Below, one piece after another: positions 55,445 through 64,000 of a stretch of DNA of 64,000 nucleotides. The notes beneath the pieces were generated by a model. That model saw nothing but the letters and a program-made list of their open reading frames with translations. It was not told the origin of the DNA and searched no databases. Position 1 is the first letter of the stretch; each line of letters starts with the position of its first letter. Position numbers and translations under genes: made by a program. Origin of the DNA: Apoda limacodes (lineage: Eukaryota; Arthropoda; Insecta; Lepidoptera; Limacodidae); assembly GCA_946406115.1 (NCBI GenBank), contig OX291545.1, positions 1,612,001 through 1,676,000 on the forward strand. The letters are read 5' to 3'.

Positions 55445-58400
55445 GTAAGAAAATCCAATTTTTATATTTAAACCGTTATTTTTATATTTTACCATCCGAG
55501 TAGTGTTTGCTGTTGGTTTCAGTTTCAGTATTGATGTATGGAAGTGTATGTTACACATGCACACATCAATACGGCGTGTGGTAAACAAACATGTAAGTAA
55601 AACAAATGCTGTTGCTGTAGAAATGCGAAAAGTAGATTTTTTTTGTACCACTTAGGTGGCAAACAAGCACACGGCCCGTCTGATGGTAAACGGTCACCGT
55701 GGCCTATGGACGCTTGTAACAACATGGGTATCACTCGCGCGTTGCCGACCCTTCAAAAATCCAATAACTTCTTTCTTGAAGAACCCCATACTGTAGTCCT
55801 TAGAGAAAACCTTGGCACGGAGCTCATTCCACAACCCAAAGGTTCGCGGGAGGAAGTGTCTCTGAAACCGCACTGTAGGCGACCATTTCGGTTCTAGAGT
55901 GTGAGAATGAATTTCCTGCCGATGGCGAGCAGTGCGATTGTAGAAAGTAGCCGTGGACATCATTTCGAACAATTCCTCAAAACACATCCCATTGTACAAG
56001 CGGTAGAACACACTCAGGGAGGCAAAGTCTCTCCTCAGACTTAAGGGTTCGATACGGCAATTGAGTTTGGGATCGTCGACAATTCTCACAGCCCGTCGTT
56101 GAACCGAGTCAAAAGGGCCAAGCTGGTGTGTCCGGGTACACCCGCCCAGAGATGGTACTGCATATCCTCTGCCCGCATACGTGAGGTATGTGTGTATGTG
56201 TGGTTTGACCCTAAATGACAGGATTAGAAATGGTGTGATACGGAACCGTAACGCAGTGAAAAAAAGTGTGGTGACAAAGATTAAGAAAGGTATCTGACGT
56301 AAAGACGACTGATTTAAAGACGTTTATTAATGGGCATCTTAAGAGGATGAATGAAAGCAGATGCACAAATAAAACTAAAAGTAAACAGAAGAAAGGTCAG
56401 TAGAGGTAAACCTCGTTCTCGATTGAGATACCTTTCAGTTCGTCCGTTATCGGATTAAAAAACCACCGAATACGTGCGTTAGAATCGTAACAAGAGATCG
56501 TTCTGACGTGACTTTGCCTACGAAAATGAAAAACAAGTTTTTCATTGGAGACGCACTTTTTAAAAACTTTACCTATTATAGTTTCAATAACCATAGACGG
56601 CTCCTTTGAAATCCCATTGCGTTTCTGCCAACTTTTGCTGGGTATATCTTAATCTAAGTTAAATGTATTATAGATTTTTAGTTTTTTTTCTCAAATGTAT
56701 AAATGTTCAAGTCATTAAGTCATTTTTCAAAATAGATATTTTGCGTCCTTCCCTACTTACTTTTAACCATGCGCTTAAAAATCACATTGATATTGCACAA
56801 TTAATACCATAAAAGTGTTTTTTAACAACATAATTTTCCAATTTTTTTGATATTCTTTATAATTCTACGGCAATATTTGACACGTTACGTCGCACCGCTT
56901 AATGATTTGCAACTATGTGGTATTTTTGGTTTACATTAAAATTCATAACCAGTGGTACGAGATTGTGAGTGGATTTTCCCTGCCAGCCTCTTGCAATCAT
57001 ACATACTACACTTATTTACGTGTGTGCAGTTTTTTTTTATATTGGGTGACCAGTATGTGCTAACAAGTGTTTGTTATTTTTTAATCATTAGTAACTCTGT
57101 AACTCCTCTTTTGGTCGGTTTCAGGAAGTTGTTTAGAATATTATACAAAATGAAAATATTTATGTGCTCTTAAAAACTGTATCGAATGCAACTTTGTATG
57201 CATCTCCGTCATGCAGTCATAAAGTCAAGTAAAATAAAATCTTAACAACGCTACGGCTTGTGACTTAGCTTAGCTGCGAAGCTCAAGCTAATAGCACTTG
57301 ATCTTCTTTAGCAACTATGTAAGCTGCGTCGTTAAAGTTTCAATAACTTTTTTACTTAGTAGAAACTTTTTACTTTTTACTTTTAGGAGTGTAGAATTTG
57401 AACCAGAACTATGGAGACAACACCACAAGACCACTTCTTTTACTGGGGTTCTGTATCCAAATGGGAAAATGGAAATCTTATAGTTTCGCCATATCTATCA
57501 TAGATATATATAATAGATATTCGTATGACACAAGTCACAACATGGTGATTCTGCTGTCTTTCTATTTTTTTTCTTTTAAAATTTCACAGGCAGCAGGTGT
57601 GTTATATATGTGTATGTGTGTTATACCATTAATTAAGTTTTGTAGTAAAATTGAGATATATTTTTCTTTTAAGTGTATTTTCTTGCGAGTTATAACCCTT
57701 TAAAGCCTTGATTTGTGTATTTCCTTCTACATTTCAACCAGGTGTTTTTAGTGTTTGGATAAAAATTACAATTAAATAAATAAAATTTTAAATAAAACTT
57801 ATTCAGAAGTTGTTAGGTGTCTGAGTGTAAAATTTTAATATTAAAACTCTAGGTAAATATCTAACAGCAAAATAAAAATATCTATAGTTGATAATAAGTT
57901 TAATCATCATCCTGCGGAACCTTAGCTATACCATTTTTGACGGTTATAGTTTCTAAGGTAATCGGATAACCATACAAAGTTTAACCACCTATTTTACCAT
58001 CGAGTAGATGATTTAAAAAAAAAAAAATAATGAATGAGTAAAAAACGTTATTCCATACAAATAAATATTTCTGATGTAAAAAAGTAATTGTAGAAAGCTA
58101 AGATTTACTATACGCCCAAACCGGTGAACCCGAACTTTAAAACATTGTATCTAATAGAAAAATTAAAACCCCTTTAAATGAAACTCAGCTTGTTTTATTT
58201 TAAATTTTTAGTTTTTAGGTTCTAACATTCTTGATGATACACCATCCCAATATCGTAATGAACTAACTTAAATCTAAGAATCACATCTTCTAATTTTACT
58301 GCTGTTAATAATTGGATTCTTACAAAATTTTTCTGAGACATCTCTAGAGGTAACTTAAAACCTTTCCACATAAAAAAAACATACCTCTAAATCTATTTAA

Positions 58401-58504
58401 AAACCGGAAACACAAAAATTGGAATTATTCTATGCCGGTTAAAAATATTACTTGCTTACGTAGAAAGATACAGCCAGCAGCTTACAAATTTATTTTCTTT
58501 TCAG
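55445..58504 (+). other. Phase-1 intron of the Kunitz gene
   Basis: The 3.06-kb intron begins GTAAGA and ends TATTTTCTTTTCAG, a good donor and a pyrimidine-rich acceptor. It holds an antisense LINE 3' end (55637-56150) and a short CACACATCAATAC repeat at about 55558 that also occurs near 61322. It also holds a family H scrap (GGGGTTCTGTATCCAAATGG, 57445-57490) and otherwise AT-rich DNA. No further exon was recognised inside it, though a small alternative exon cannot be excluded. Confidence 0.75.
55637..56150 (-). mobile_element. LINE 3' end, copy B, antisense inside the Kunitz intron
   Basis: The minus frame at 55694-56089 encodes 131 residues: RIVDDPKLNCRIEPLSLRRD, FYRLYNGMCFEELFEM, TFGLWNELRAKVFSK, FLKGRQRASDTHVV and SVHRPR, then a stop. 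It continues upstream, past a frameshift, as QLGPFDSVQRRAV and HLWAGVPGHT. It is the close relative of the fragment at 4898-5404. The 3' UTR ends CACCTAAGTGGTAC and eight A residues (55637-55644 on the plus strand). It is about 85 per cent identical to copy A by eye. The plus-strand 84-codon frame over it is an antisense shadow. Confidence 0.85.
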
Positions 58505-58950
58505 TTCCTCCAGCTGCATGCTCTGCCAATTTCAGATGGGACGATTGTGGAATGCCGCCGAAGCCTGTCATGTATTACTGGAAACCAGGCTCTCGTTGCG
58601 AGGTTGGCATTTGGCGTGGATGTCTTCCTAATTTGAACATGTTCCCTGACGAATACGAGTGCGTGGCTACATGCATTTTTGCGGAGCGTGCTAGTCCTTA
58701 TCATTACCATTCCTTCAACGAAATCCCTGTATCATCTGAAGATGAAGGCGATGATGAGAGTTTTGACGTTGGAAACAACACGGCCACTATTGGACCAGCA
58801 AACAGAACAACGGCAGCGACAGCCTCTGGTGGGTCGACAGCAGAAGATGGCAGTTCTGGAACTACTGTTAGTGCTGCAAGTGCAGGAAATGACACCTCAG
58901 GGGGCGGAGAAACTACTGTATCTACTGAGGCGCCAACACCAGAAGAATAA
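58505..58950 (+). CDS. Kunitz/BPTI-domain secreted protein, exon 2 (domain and acidic tail)
   Basis: Joined to exon 1 this completes a 168-residue precursor. Residues 26-77 carry six cysteines (26, 35, 52, 60, 73, 77) with gaps of 8, 16, 7, 12 and 3. The BPTI pattern is 8, 15, 7, 12, 3, so there is one extra residue between Cys2 and Cys3. Typical Kunitz features are present: a YYW aromatic patch before Cys3, an IWRGC block at Cys4, LNMF in place of the usual NNF, and the CVATC ending. The P1 position after Cys2 is Gly36, not Lys or Arg, so classical trypsin inhibition is unlikely; the target is unknown. Residues 92-168 are acidic (SSEDEGDDES), then Ser/Thr/Gly/Ala-rich with three N-glycosylation sequons (NNT, NRT, NDT), ending PTPEE. 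The tail looks like a disordered, O-glycosylated, mucin-like region. The upstream open frame back to 58432 is intron, because TTTTCAG precedes 58505. Role is probably extracellular; no neighbouring gene informs it. Confidence 0.9.
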
Positions 58951-58951
58951 A
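58946..58951 (+). terminator. Polyadenylation signal overlapping the stop codon
   Basis: AATAAA at 58946-58951 shares four bases with the GAA-TAA end of the Kunitz reading frame (stop at 58948-58950). A T-rich stretch follows within 30 bases. If it is used, cleavage would fall about 15-30 bases after the stop, giving an extremely short 3' UTR. No other AATAAA is seen in the next 150 bases. Confidence 0.55.
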
Positions 58952-59074
58952 ATATTTTTGTTTATCGAACATTTTTAATTTTATTATAACAAAAAAATTG
59001 GTACCTGCCTACTACTCTAGTAGCCATTCTAATGGCTAGGTATTATATATAGTGCATGTCATTTTATCAAGGCC

Positions 59075-59115
59075 CTATTACTAAACCAGTGCCATTGCCG
59101 TCAGTCTGTCACAAG
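59075..59115 (+). repeat. Family H scrap
   Basis: GGCCCTATTACTAAACCAG and GCCGTCAGTCTGTCACAAG match the second block of family H. The copy is short and diverged. Confidence 0.45.
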
Positions 59116-59340
59116 ATATTAAATTTTTTATAAAAGGCGCGTGACTGTGGCTACAAGTTTTAAAAACTGTATTTTACAAGATCTCATCAAAGTTACTTCA
59201 AGAATTTCAGCAATTTCGTTTGTGATCAAGAGGCTTCGAAAACGTTGCAATAGCAGTTATGAGATAACATCCTTATCTAATGAAGTGTTAGTCTGAATAT
59301 ATCTTTTTTTATTTACTTTTAACTTCACAATTTACTTTAG

Positions 59341-59530
59341 TTAGGGGCCCTCTTACAGCCCACTAGCGCCGCCATTAGATATCTTTAATTTTATCTTCGT
59401 AGAAAACGAATTTTTAAAATCCAAATGTCGTATATATACAACTAGTCATATGTCATTTTTAGAAGGTTTTATATAGTTTGATTGAGTATTTCTAGTGGCG
59501 GCGCTAGTTAGCTGCTATATACCCCTTAAA
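59341..59530. mobile_element. 190-bp MITE-like element with 40-bp inverted ends
   Basis: The left end reads TTAGGGGCCCTCTTACAG, then CCCACTAGCGCCGCCATTAG. The reverse complement of the right end reads AAGGGGTATATAGCAGC, then TAACTAGCGCCGCCACTAG. The shared CTAGCGCCGCCA(T/C)TAG core is GC-rich, while the interior of about 110 bp is AT-rich. No coding capacity. Class is unknown. It lies 390 bases downstream of the Kunitz stop. Confidence 0.75.
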
Positions 59531-59564
59531 TTACTGATTTCAGACCTAATGTTACCATAAAAAA

Positions 59565-60149
59565 ACCGGCCAAGTGCGAGTTGGACTCGCGCATCGAGGG
59601 TTTCGTAGCTAACACCATTTATGTAATCTACAAACACAAACAAATGTAATTATGTAATCTACAAAAACAAAAAAAAAATATATTTGAACTTACTAGATCT
59701 CGTTCAAACCAATTTTCGGTGGAAGTTTGCATGGTTATGTACATCATATATTTTTTAGGTTTTATCATTCTTTTATTTTAGAAGTTACAGGGGGGGGGAC
59801 ACCATTTTACCACTTTGGAAACAATTTAGTTAAGAAAAAAATTATATTAGAAACCTCAATATTATTTTTGAAGGCCTATCCATAGATACCCCACACGTAT
59901 GGGTTTAATGAAAAAAAAATTTTTGAGTTTCAGTTCTAAGTATGGGGAACCCCAAAAATTTATTGTTTTTTTTCTATTTTTGTGTGAAAATCTTAATGTG
60001 GTTCACAGAATACATCTACTTACCAAGTTTCAACAGTATAGTCCTTATAGTTTCGGAAAAAAGTGGCTGTCACATACGGACGAACAGACAGGCATGACGA
60101 ATCTATAAGGGTTCCGTTTTTTGCCATTTGGCTACGGAACCCTAAAAAG
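59565..60149 (-). mobile_element. Family H repeat, near-complete long form (about 0.6 kb)
   Basis: On the minus strand it starts TTTTTAGGGTTCCGTAGCC, AAATGGCAAAAAACGGAACC, CGTCATGCCTGTCTGTTCG. It passes through GTTGAAACTTGGTAAGTAG and GGTAAAATGGTGTCC with a nine-base C run. It ends AACCCTCGATGCGCGAGTCC, AACTCGCACTTGGCCGG and T6. The body differs from the short form at 52825-53083, but head and tail agree, so two subfamilies share ends. The 69-codon plus-strand frame at 59899-60108 lies inside and is not a gene. Whether it is a SINE-like or a DNA element I cannot say. Confidence 0.75.
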
Positions 60150-61298
60150 CGCCAAGTTCGTGTCGTACACACACGAATTACGTTGGGGTTTCGTGCAATA
60201 AGAATTGTGGATATCTAAACAACTTAAAAACTGACTGTGTGCAAAATAATTATCAATGGTAGTTTTTATAAAGTCCTATAATTCTGCTTTTTTCCAGATT
60301 TTGAGAAGGCGTGGTTTAAGAGTAATGGAAACACATTTCAGCTTTTATAGGTTATATCTTAGAGAAAAAGATATTGTAAAAGACCAATCCAACAATATTC
60401 CAAATGATGGGGTGCGGGATATTTTTCGTTTTTCTTAATTTGATTACTAAACTATATGGTAGCTATACTGTATGAACTCCTAGATACATAAAACATCTAA
60501 CTGTAACATTTCATCAGAATCGATCCACAGGCGGTGAAATGAAAAGGCTGTGGTGTACGGAAGGGAAGATTTCAGTTTAAAAAAAATAATTAAGGTAAGA
60601 CTATCCTTTCGGTGGTTTATATATTTCTAGCTTACGTTGTTCTGCCATATGTGCTGCAGCGCCTTTTAATGGCGAGTTATAGCTAAATTGACACTAAAAA
60701 ACATTCTCCATGAAAAAACACTTCGATGTTCCAAGTTCCATGGTGATTACATTATATATACATATATATTTTATGTATTAGGCAATGATAAAATTTATGA
60801 CCGATTTTTATAAATGTTTTTTTTTTGTTAGTACGCTGTTATGTTAATATTGCCTGTCCCAAACCTTACTAAAGCAGGACACGAGAAATATTTCGTAATT
60901 ACTGCGGTTAAAAAACAATGTTAGAAATAACTTATATAAAAGTATAGAGTGTTTTGACACGAAGGAAGTGTATAACCACTCTTAGTATTCAGAGTAACAA
61001 TATATCTGTATAGGTATCTAGAAGAGCTATGGCTTCAACGTGGGCGGATATATTTGAACGATTAATCACTCTTGAAGTTAGTTTGGACTTGGCTTTCGTA
61101 CACAAGCCTATAATTCCTCAAGACATCTTAGCTCCCTGAGCACTACCCAATTATACAACACAATAGTTATAGATTATACGTACCTATAACAGTATAATCT
61201 GCTGTAGCACAGTTCTAGTTCTCATAGAGCCGGTTGAGTGAGAGCCATTACAGAATTACTGTCTGAAAAGGAGGTCAAAGTTCAATGGATAAGCGTTT
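60150..61298. other. No gene seen
   Basis: AT-rich sequence. The 60-codon plus frame at 60256-60438 has no recognised motif. Confidence 0.45.
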
Positions 61299-61445
61299 AT
61301 GATGCACATATCACATACACACATCAATACATCAAGAGGACGGGCTGTTGAATGTGAAGAACGATCGGCCGTGGCCGGGCTGCTACTCGAGACGTAAAAA
61401 AAACTCGGCCTAGTGCGAGTCGGCACACACGCAGTGTAGGGATCC
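61299..61445. repeat. Repeat scraps: CACACATCAATAC block and family H tail
   Basis: TCACATACACACATCAATAC followed by ATCAAGAGGACGGGC at 61310-61345 resembles sequence at 55550-55575 in the Kunitz intron. In both places it lies close to a LINE 3' end. At 61401-61445 the sequence CTCGGCCTAGTGCGAGTCGG is a family H tail on the minus strand. Confidence 0.45.
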
Positions 61446-61510
61446 GAAGTAACTGAAATTCTAATAAAAAAAGGGTCAGTAACTGAATTGAATTTAAAGT
61501 CTTTCAAACG

Positions 61511-61673
61511 ATACAATATGGGGTTCTTCAAGCAGAAGTTATTGGTTTTCTGAAGGGTCGGCAACGCGCGAGTGATACCCCTGGTGTTACAAGCGACCAT
61601 AGGCTACGGTGACCGCTTACCATGAGGCGGGCCGTATGCTTGTTAGCTGCCTTAGTGGTATTAAAAAAAAAAA
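61511..61673 (+). mobile_element. LINE 3' end, copy E
   Basis: The segment starts ATACAATATGGGGTTCTTCA and AGCAGAAGTTATTGGTTTTC. It continues through GGGTCGGCAACGCGCGAGTG, GCTACGGTGACCGCTTACCA and GCCTTAGTGGTAT to an 11-base A tail (61663-61673). The last 35 or so codons of the LINE frame are readable. It is a strongly 5'-truncated copy of the family at 4898-5404. Confidence 0.85.
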
Positions 61674-62202
61674 GAACTCAAACCAATCGAAAACTAAACC
61701 TTTAAAGTACAAATCACAAACTTATCTAGGTATAGGTTGTTCATACATTATATACATCTGAACAGCACGCCCATGCGCTTATGAGCGGAGTTGCCACTTG
61801 CTGGATTTGTTACTTCGATTAGTCCAGAGCGTTTTTCAAACGTAAATATTGTAATTAATTTAGTAAGTATTAGTATTCAGGATGTTATAATTTTATCTTT
61901 CTATAATGTTACATGGTTCATAAACTGATATTTAATACCTGTTTTACAGAAGTACCAACTTTATCTAAGTACCTTCTAATGGAATTTCTACAAAAAATTT
62001 ACTTTTCCGACTACGTTTTTTAAGTTGATCGACTATTACTCATAAGTTGTAAAGCCTTAGCTTAGTTATGACTTAGCTATAATAGATTTCCTTTTAATTT
62101 TGTTAAATATGCTACCACCAAGATTTTTTTTACACACCCAAGAACAACCACTGGGCTCTAACAAAAATTTGCACTTTAAATCACAATATTTCGCATACAC
62201 AT
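61674..62202. other. No gene seen
   Basis: AT-rich; no recognisable content. Confidence 0.45.
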
Positions 62203-62390
62203 CTACCTTACTACAGTCAGGACAAAACTACCTTACTATAGTCGTGACAAAATAAGGTAGTTATGACATGACTGTAGTAAGGTAGATTTTTCATGACTGT
62301 AGTAAGGTAGTTTTACTTTATCAATTTACAGCTGTAGCAACAGTAATTAGGATACAGTCATGACAAAACTACCTAACTACCGTCATGACA
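62203..62390. repeat. Array of 25-bp units in both orientations
   Basis: The unit is CTACCTTACTACAGTCATGA followed by CAAAA. Direct copies lie at 62203-62227 and 62228-62252. Reverse-complement copies (CATGACTGTAGTAAGGTAG) lie at 62267-62285 and 62292-62310. One or two more direct copies start near 62353 (ACAGTCATGACAAAACTACC and TAACTACCGTCATGACA). A family G end (TTGCCGTAAGAATTCCACG) follows at 62391. Confidence 0.8.
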
Positions 62391-62429
62391 TTGCCGTAAG
62401 AATTCCACGCCAATAACCAAAATAGTAAA

Positions 62430-63000
62430 TCAAAAAAGTTAATCCTTCATAAAAAAGGTAAATTCTTAATCGAAAAGGTAAATTCTTAACGACTCCTTCT
62501 CCTCGTATTCACTTATACAAATTCTTATAATAATACTGTGAAACTAACTCCTTGAGGATATTCGTGTTGACAACATCCATTCTTCACTTTCGGCAGCTGT
62601 CTTATTGATATATTGCCATCGTGTCATACCTAAAATATAAATTCGTCCAATATACTTCAACCCTTTCTATTTGAACAGCTCCCTGAATTTAGTAGAGAGG
62701 CAATAGGTCTATGTTAAGTGGGAAGTAAGCTGGTAACATATCGTGACTGTATCGAAATATAGGGACATAGTTCACGTTACGCGGCGTTGGGTAGCGCTCT
62801 GGGAATGGCTAAGATGCGTACTGGAGATATGGGTTTGGTACAATGGAGTTAGTTGAATGGGATGAATAATGGCGAGGAAAATTACGAAACAGATTTGTGT
62901 TATGTTGAAATGTTTGCAACACCTTTGAGGAATATAACCGTGAATTGATGTTTTAAAGAGGAACGCATCGCAATACGTTATTCGTCGTCATCGTTTCAGA
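62430..63000. other. No gene seen
   Basis: Mixed composition; no recognisable gene or repeat. A short dup of AAAAGGTAAATTCTTAA occurs near 62450-62490. Confidence 0.4.
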
Positions 63001-63002
63001 CG

Positions 63003-63115
63003 ATCGAAAAAACGTCCACTGCTGAACGTAGGCCTCCTCCGTATGTTTCTACAACGGCCGTTAGAGAGATCTTTACGCTAGCTTTGCCGATCACAGCTGG
63101 CATAGTTGGAAGCGA
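63003..63115 (-). mobile_element. RTE-type LINE, extreme 3' end
   Basis: The minus strand reads EEAYVQQWTFFRSSETMTT, and the plus strand carries its familiar complement ACGTCCACTGCTGAACGTAG, GCCTCCTCCG. This is the terminal peptide of RTE-like polyproteins. The flank then becomes ATGACGACGAATAACG, typical of the element's end. Only about 110 bases remain. Confidence 0.7.
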
Positions 63116-64000
63116 TTAGCGATTTTAATACTAGCACCATGCTTTAATACTCGTATCATAATTAACCTCATTTCATGACAGTCGCATAAATGTTCGCTAT
63201 TGTACTCGGTGCCGTAAGATAATTTATTTAGCAAAAGTTTTCATTTAAAAGACCAAAAGTCGAGCTGCAATATTAATGATGAAATTTTACACGACACTTT
63301 AACGAAATATTCACATTCGAACATAGGTCAGGCAGGATTTTCAAGCTTGGGGCTTATTGGGAACAGTCTCGACTTACTCAAGAGTTATGCCTTCTCTCGA
63401 CTCTGGCGGTCTCGATATCCATTAAACTGTGGTATTATGAAACGGCTTTTTCGATGCATTTCTACCCTCGACTACTCCAGACTACGTAGAATTTGTTTCG
63501 AATGATGAACTAAATAATATCTTCTAAAAGGTTTCTTCTTGGAATTATGCAGAATGTTTTTTTCTCGTCTGTATTATAGAATATACAATACCTACAATAT
63601 GTACAATATACTAAATTATATATTATATAATTATATACACTGTTTTACTGAATCAAGATAGTAAAATATGTGTTATTGGGTTATATTTCCCAAAAGGTAT
63701 TTTTTTTAATCCACAGTGTGGTCTGAGTCTGATGTTAGGGTCACAAAATTTAGCTTAGCTTTAATATTTTGTATTTGCAAGCAGAGGTCTCGTTAGACTA
63801 ACCAATAAAGGAAATGCTTTTATTACTTTTATTACTAAAAATAATTTATTATTTAAAGATTAATATACATCTAAGTGAAAATATTTGTGAGTGCATCGAC
63901 ACTAACTTAAACAAAATGTGATATAATTACATCAATTTACAATAAATGTACACACTATTACCTCTCTCCTCTCTAAGGTGATGGAGCGTGTGATCAACAC
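63116..64000. other. No gene seen
   Basis: AT-rich to the window edge, with no recognisable reading frame or repeat. Confidence 0.4.

Noticed and set aside
58432..58504. Start of the Kunitz protein at 58432
   Set aside because: The residues before Val21 are translated intron. A pyrimidine tract and TTTTCAG precede 58505, and exon 1 at 55384 supplies a proper signal peptide in the right phase.
59899..60108. 69-codon plus-strand frame as a small gene
   Set aside because: It lies wholly inside the near-complete family H repeat, on the opposite strand to the element.

Overview
The window looks like lepidopteran (moth or butterfly) nuclear DNA. It is AT-rich and gene-poor, and is filled with dispersed repeats of the kind found across Lepidoptera: 5'-truncated non-LTR retrotransposons, RTE-type reverse-transcriptase C-termini, tRNA-derived and 5S-rRNA-like SINEs, and small inverted-repeat elements. 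The species assignment is an inference from this repeat repertoire and from recall of the families. No database search was run. Nothing bacterial or viral was seen.

Only one protein-coding gene is well supported: a small secreted Kunitz/BPTI-type protein on the + strand at 55384-58950. Exon 1 encodes a signal peptide. A phase-1 intron of about 3.06 kb follows, carrying an antisense LINE fragment. Exon 2 encodes one six-cysteine Kunitz domain and an acidic, Ser/Thr/Gly-rich tail. The spliced product is 168 residues, and an AATAAA signal overlaps the stop codon. Two weaker gene-like signals stand out: a THAP zinc-finger-like N-terminus at 10005-10157 below a CpG-rich patch, and a TATA-containing promoter-like segment with a frameshifted signal-peptide-like exon at 43190-43390.

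Layout. 0-10 kb: Jockey/CR1-like LINE fragment (1.0-1.7 kb), a SINE with perfect 13-bp target-site duplications (4.2-4.6 kb), a LINE 3' end (4.9-5.4 kb) and a 45-bp minisatellite (9.4-9.6 kb). 10-23 kb: THAP-like exon, two RTE fragments in opposite orientations, an inverted-repeat element, a head-to-head pair of 5S-like SINE arms, and a nested insertion flanked by 13-bp direct repeats. 23-26 kb: nearly featureless. 26-34 kb: tRNA-derived SINEs, a 3x76-bp array, and another LINE fragment. 34-46 kb: fragments of the same families, a palindrome cluster and the promoter-like segment. 46-55 kb: repeats, a cluster of ACGGCA/TGCCGT motifs around an inverted repeat, and a 5x46-bp minisatellite. 55-59 kb: the Kunitz gene. 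59-64 kb: a near-full-length 0.6-kb dispersed repeat, a small GC-rich-ended inverted-repeat element, another LINE 3' end and a 25-bp direct/inverted repeat array.

Apart from the Kunitz gene, the sequence is best read as intergenic or large-intron DNA shaped by retrotransposition. I found no coordinated multi-gene system.
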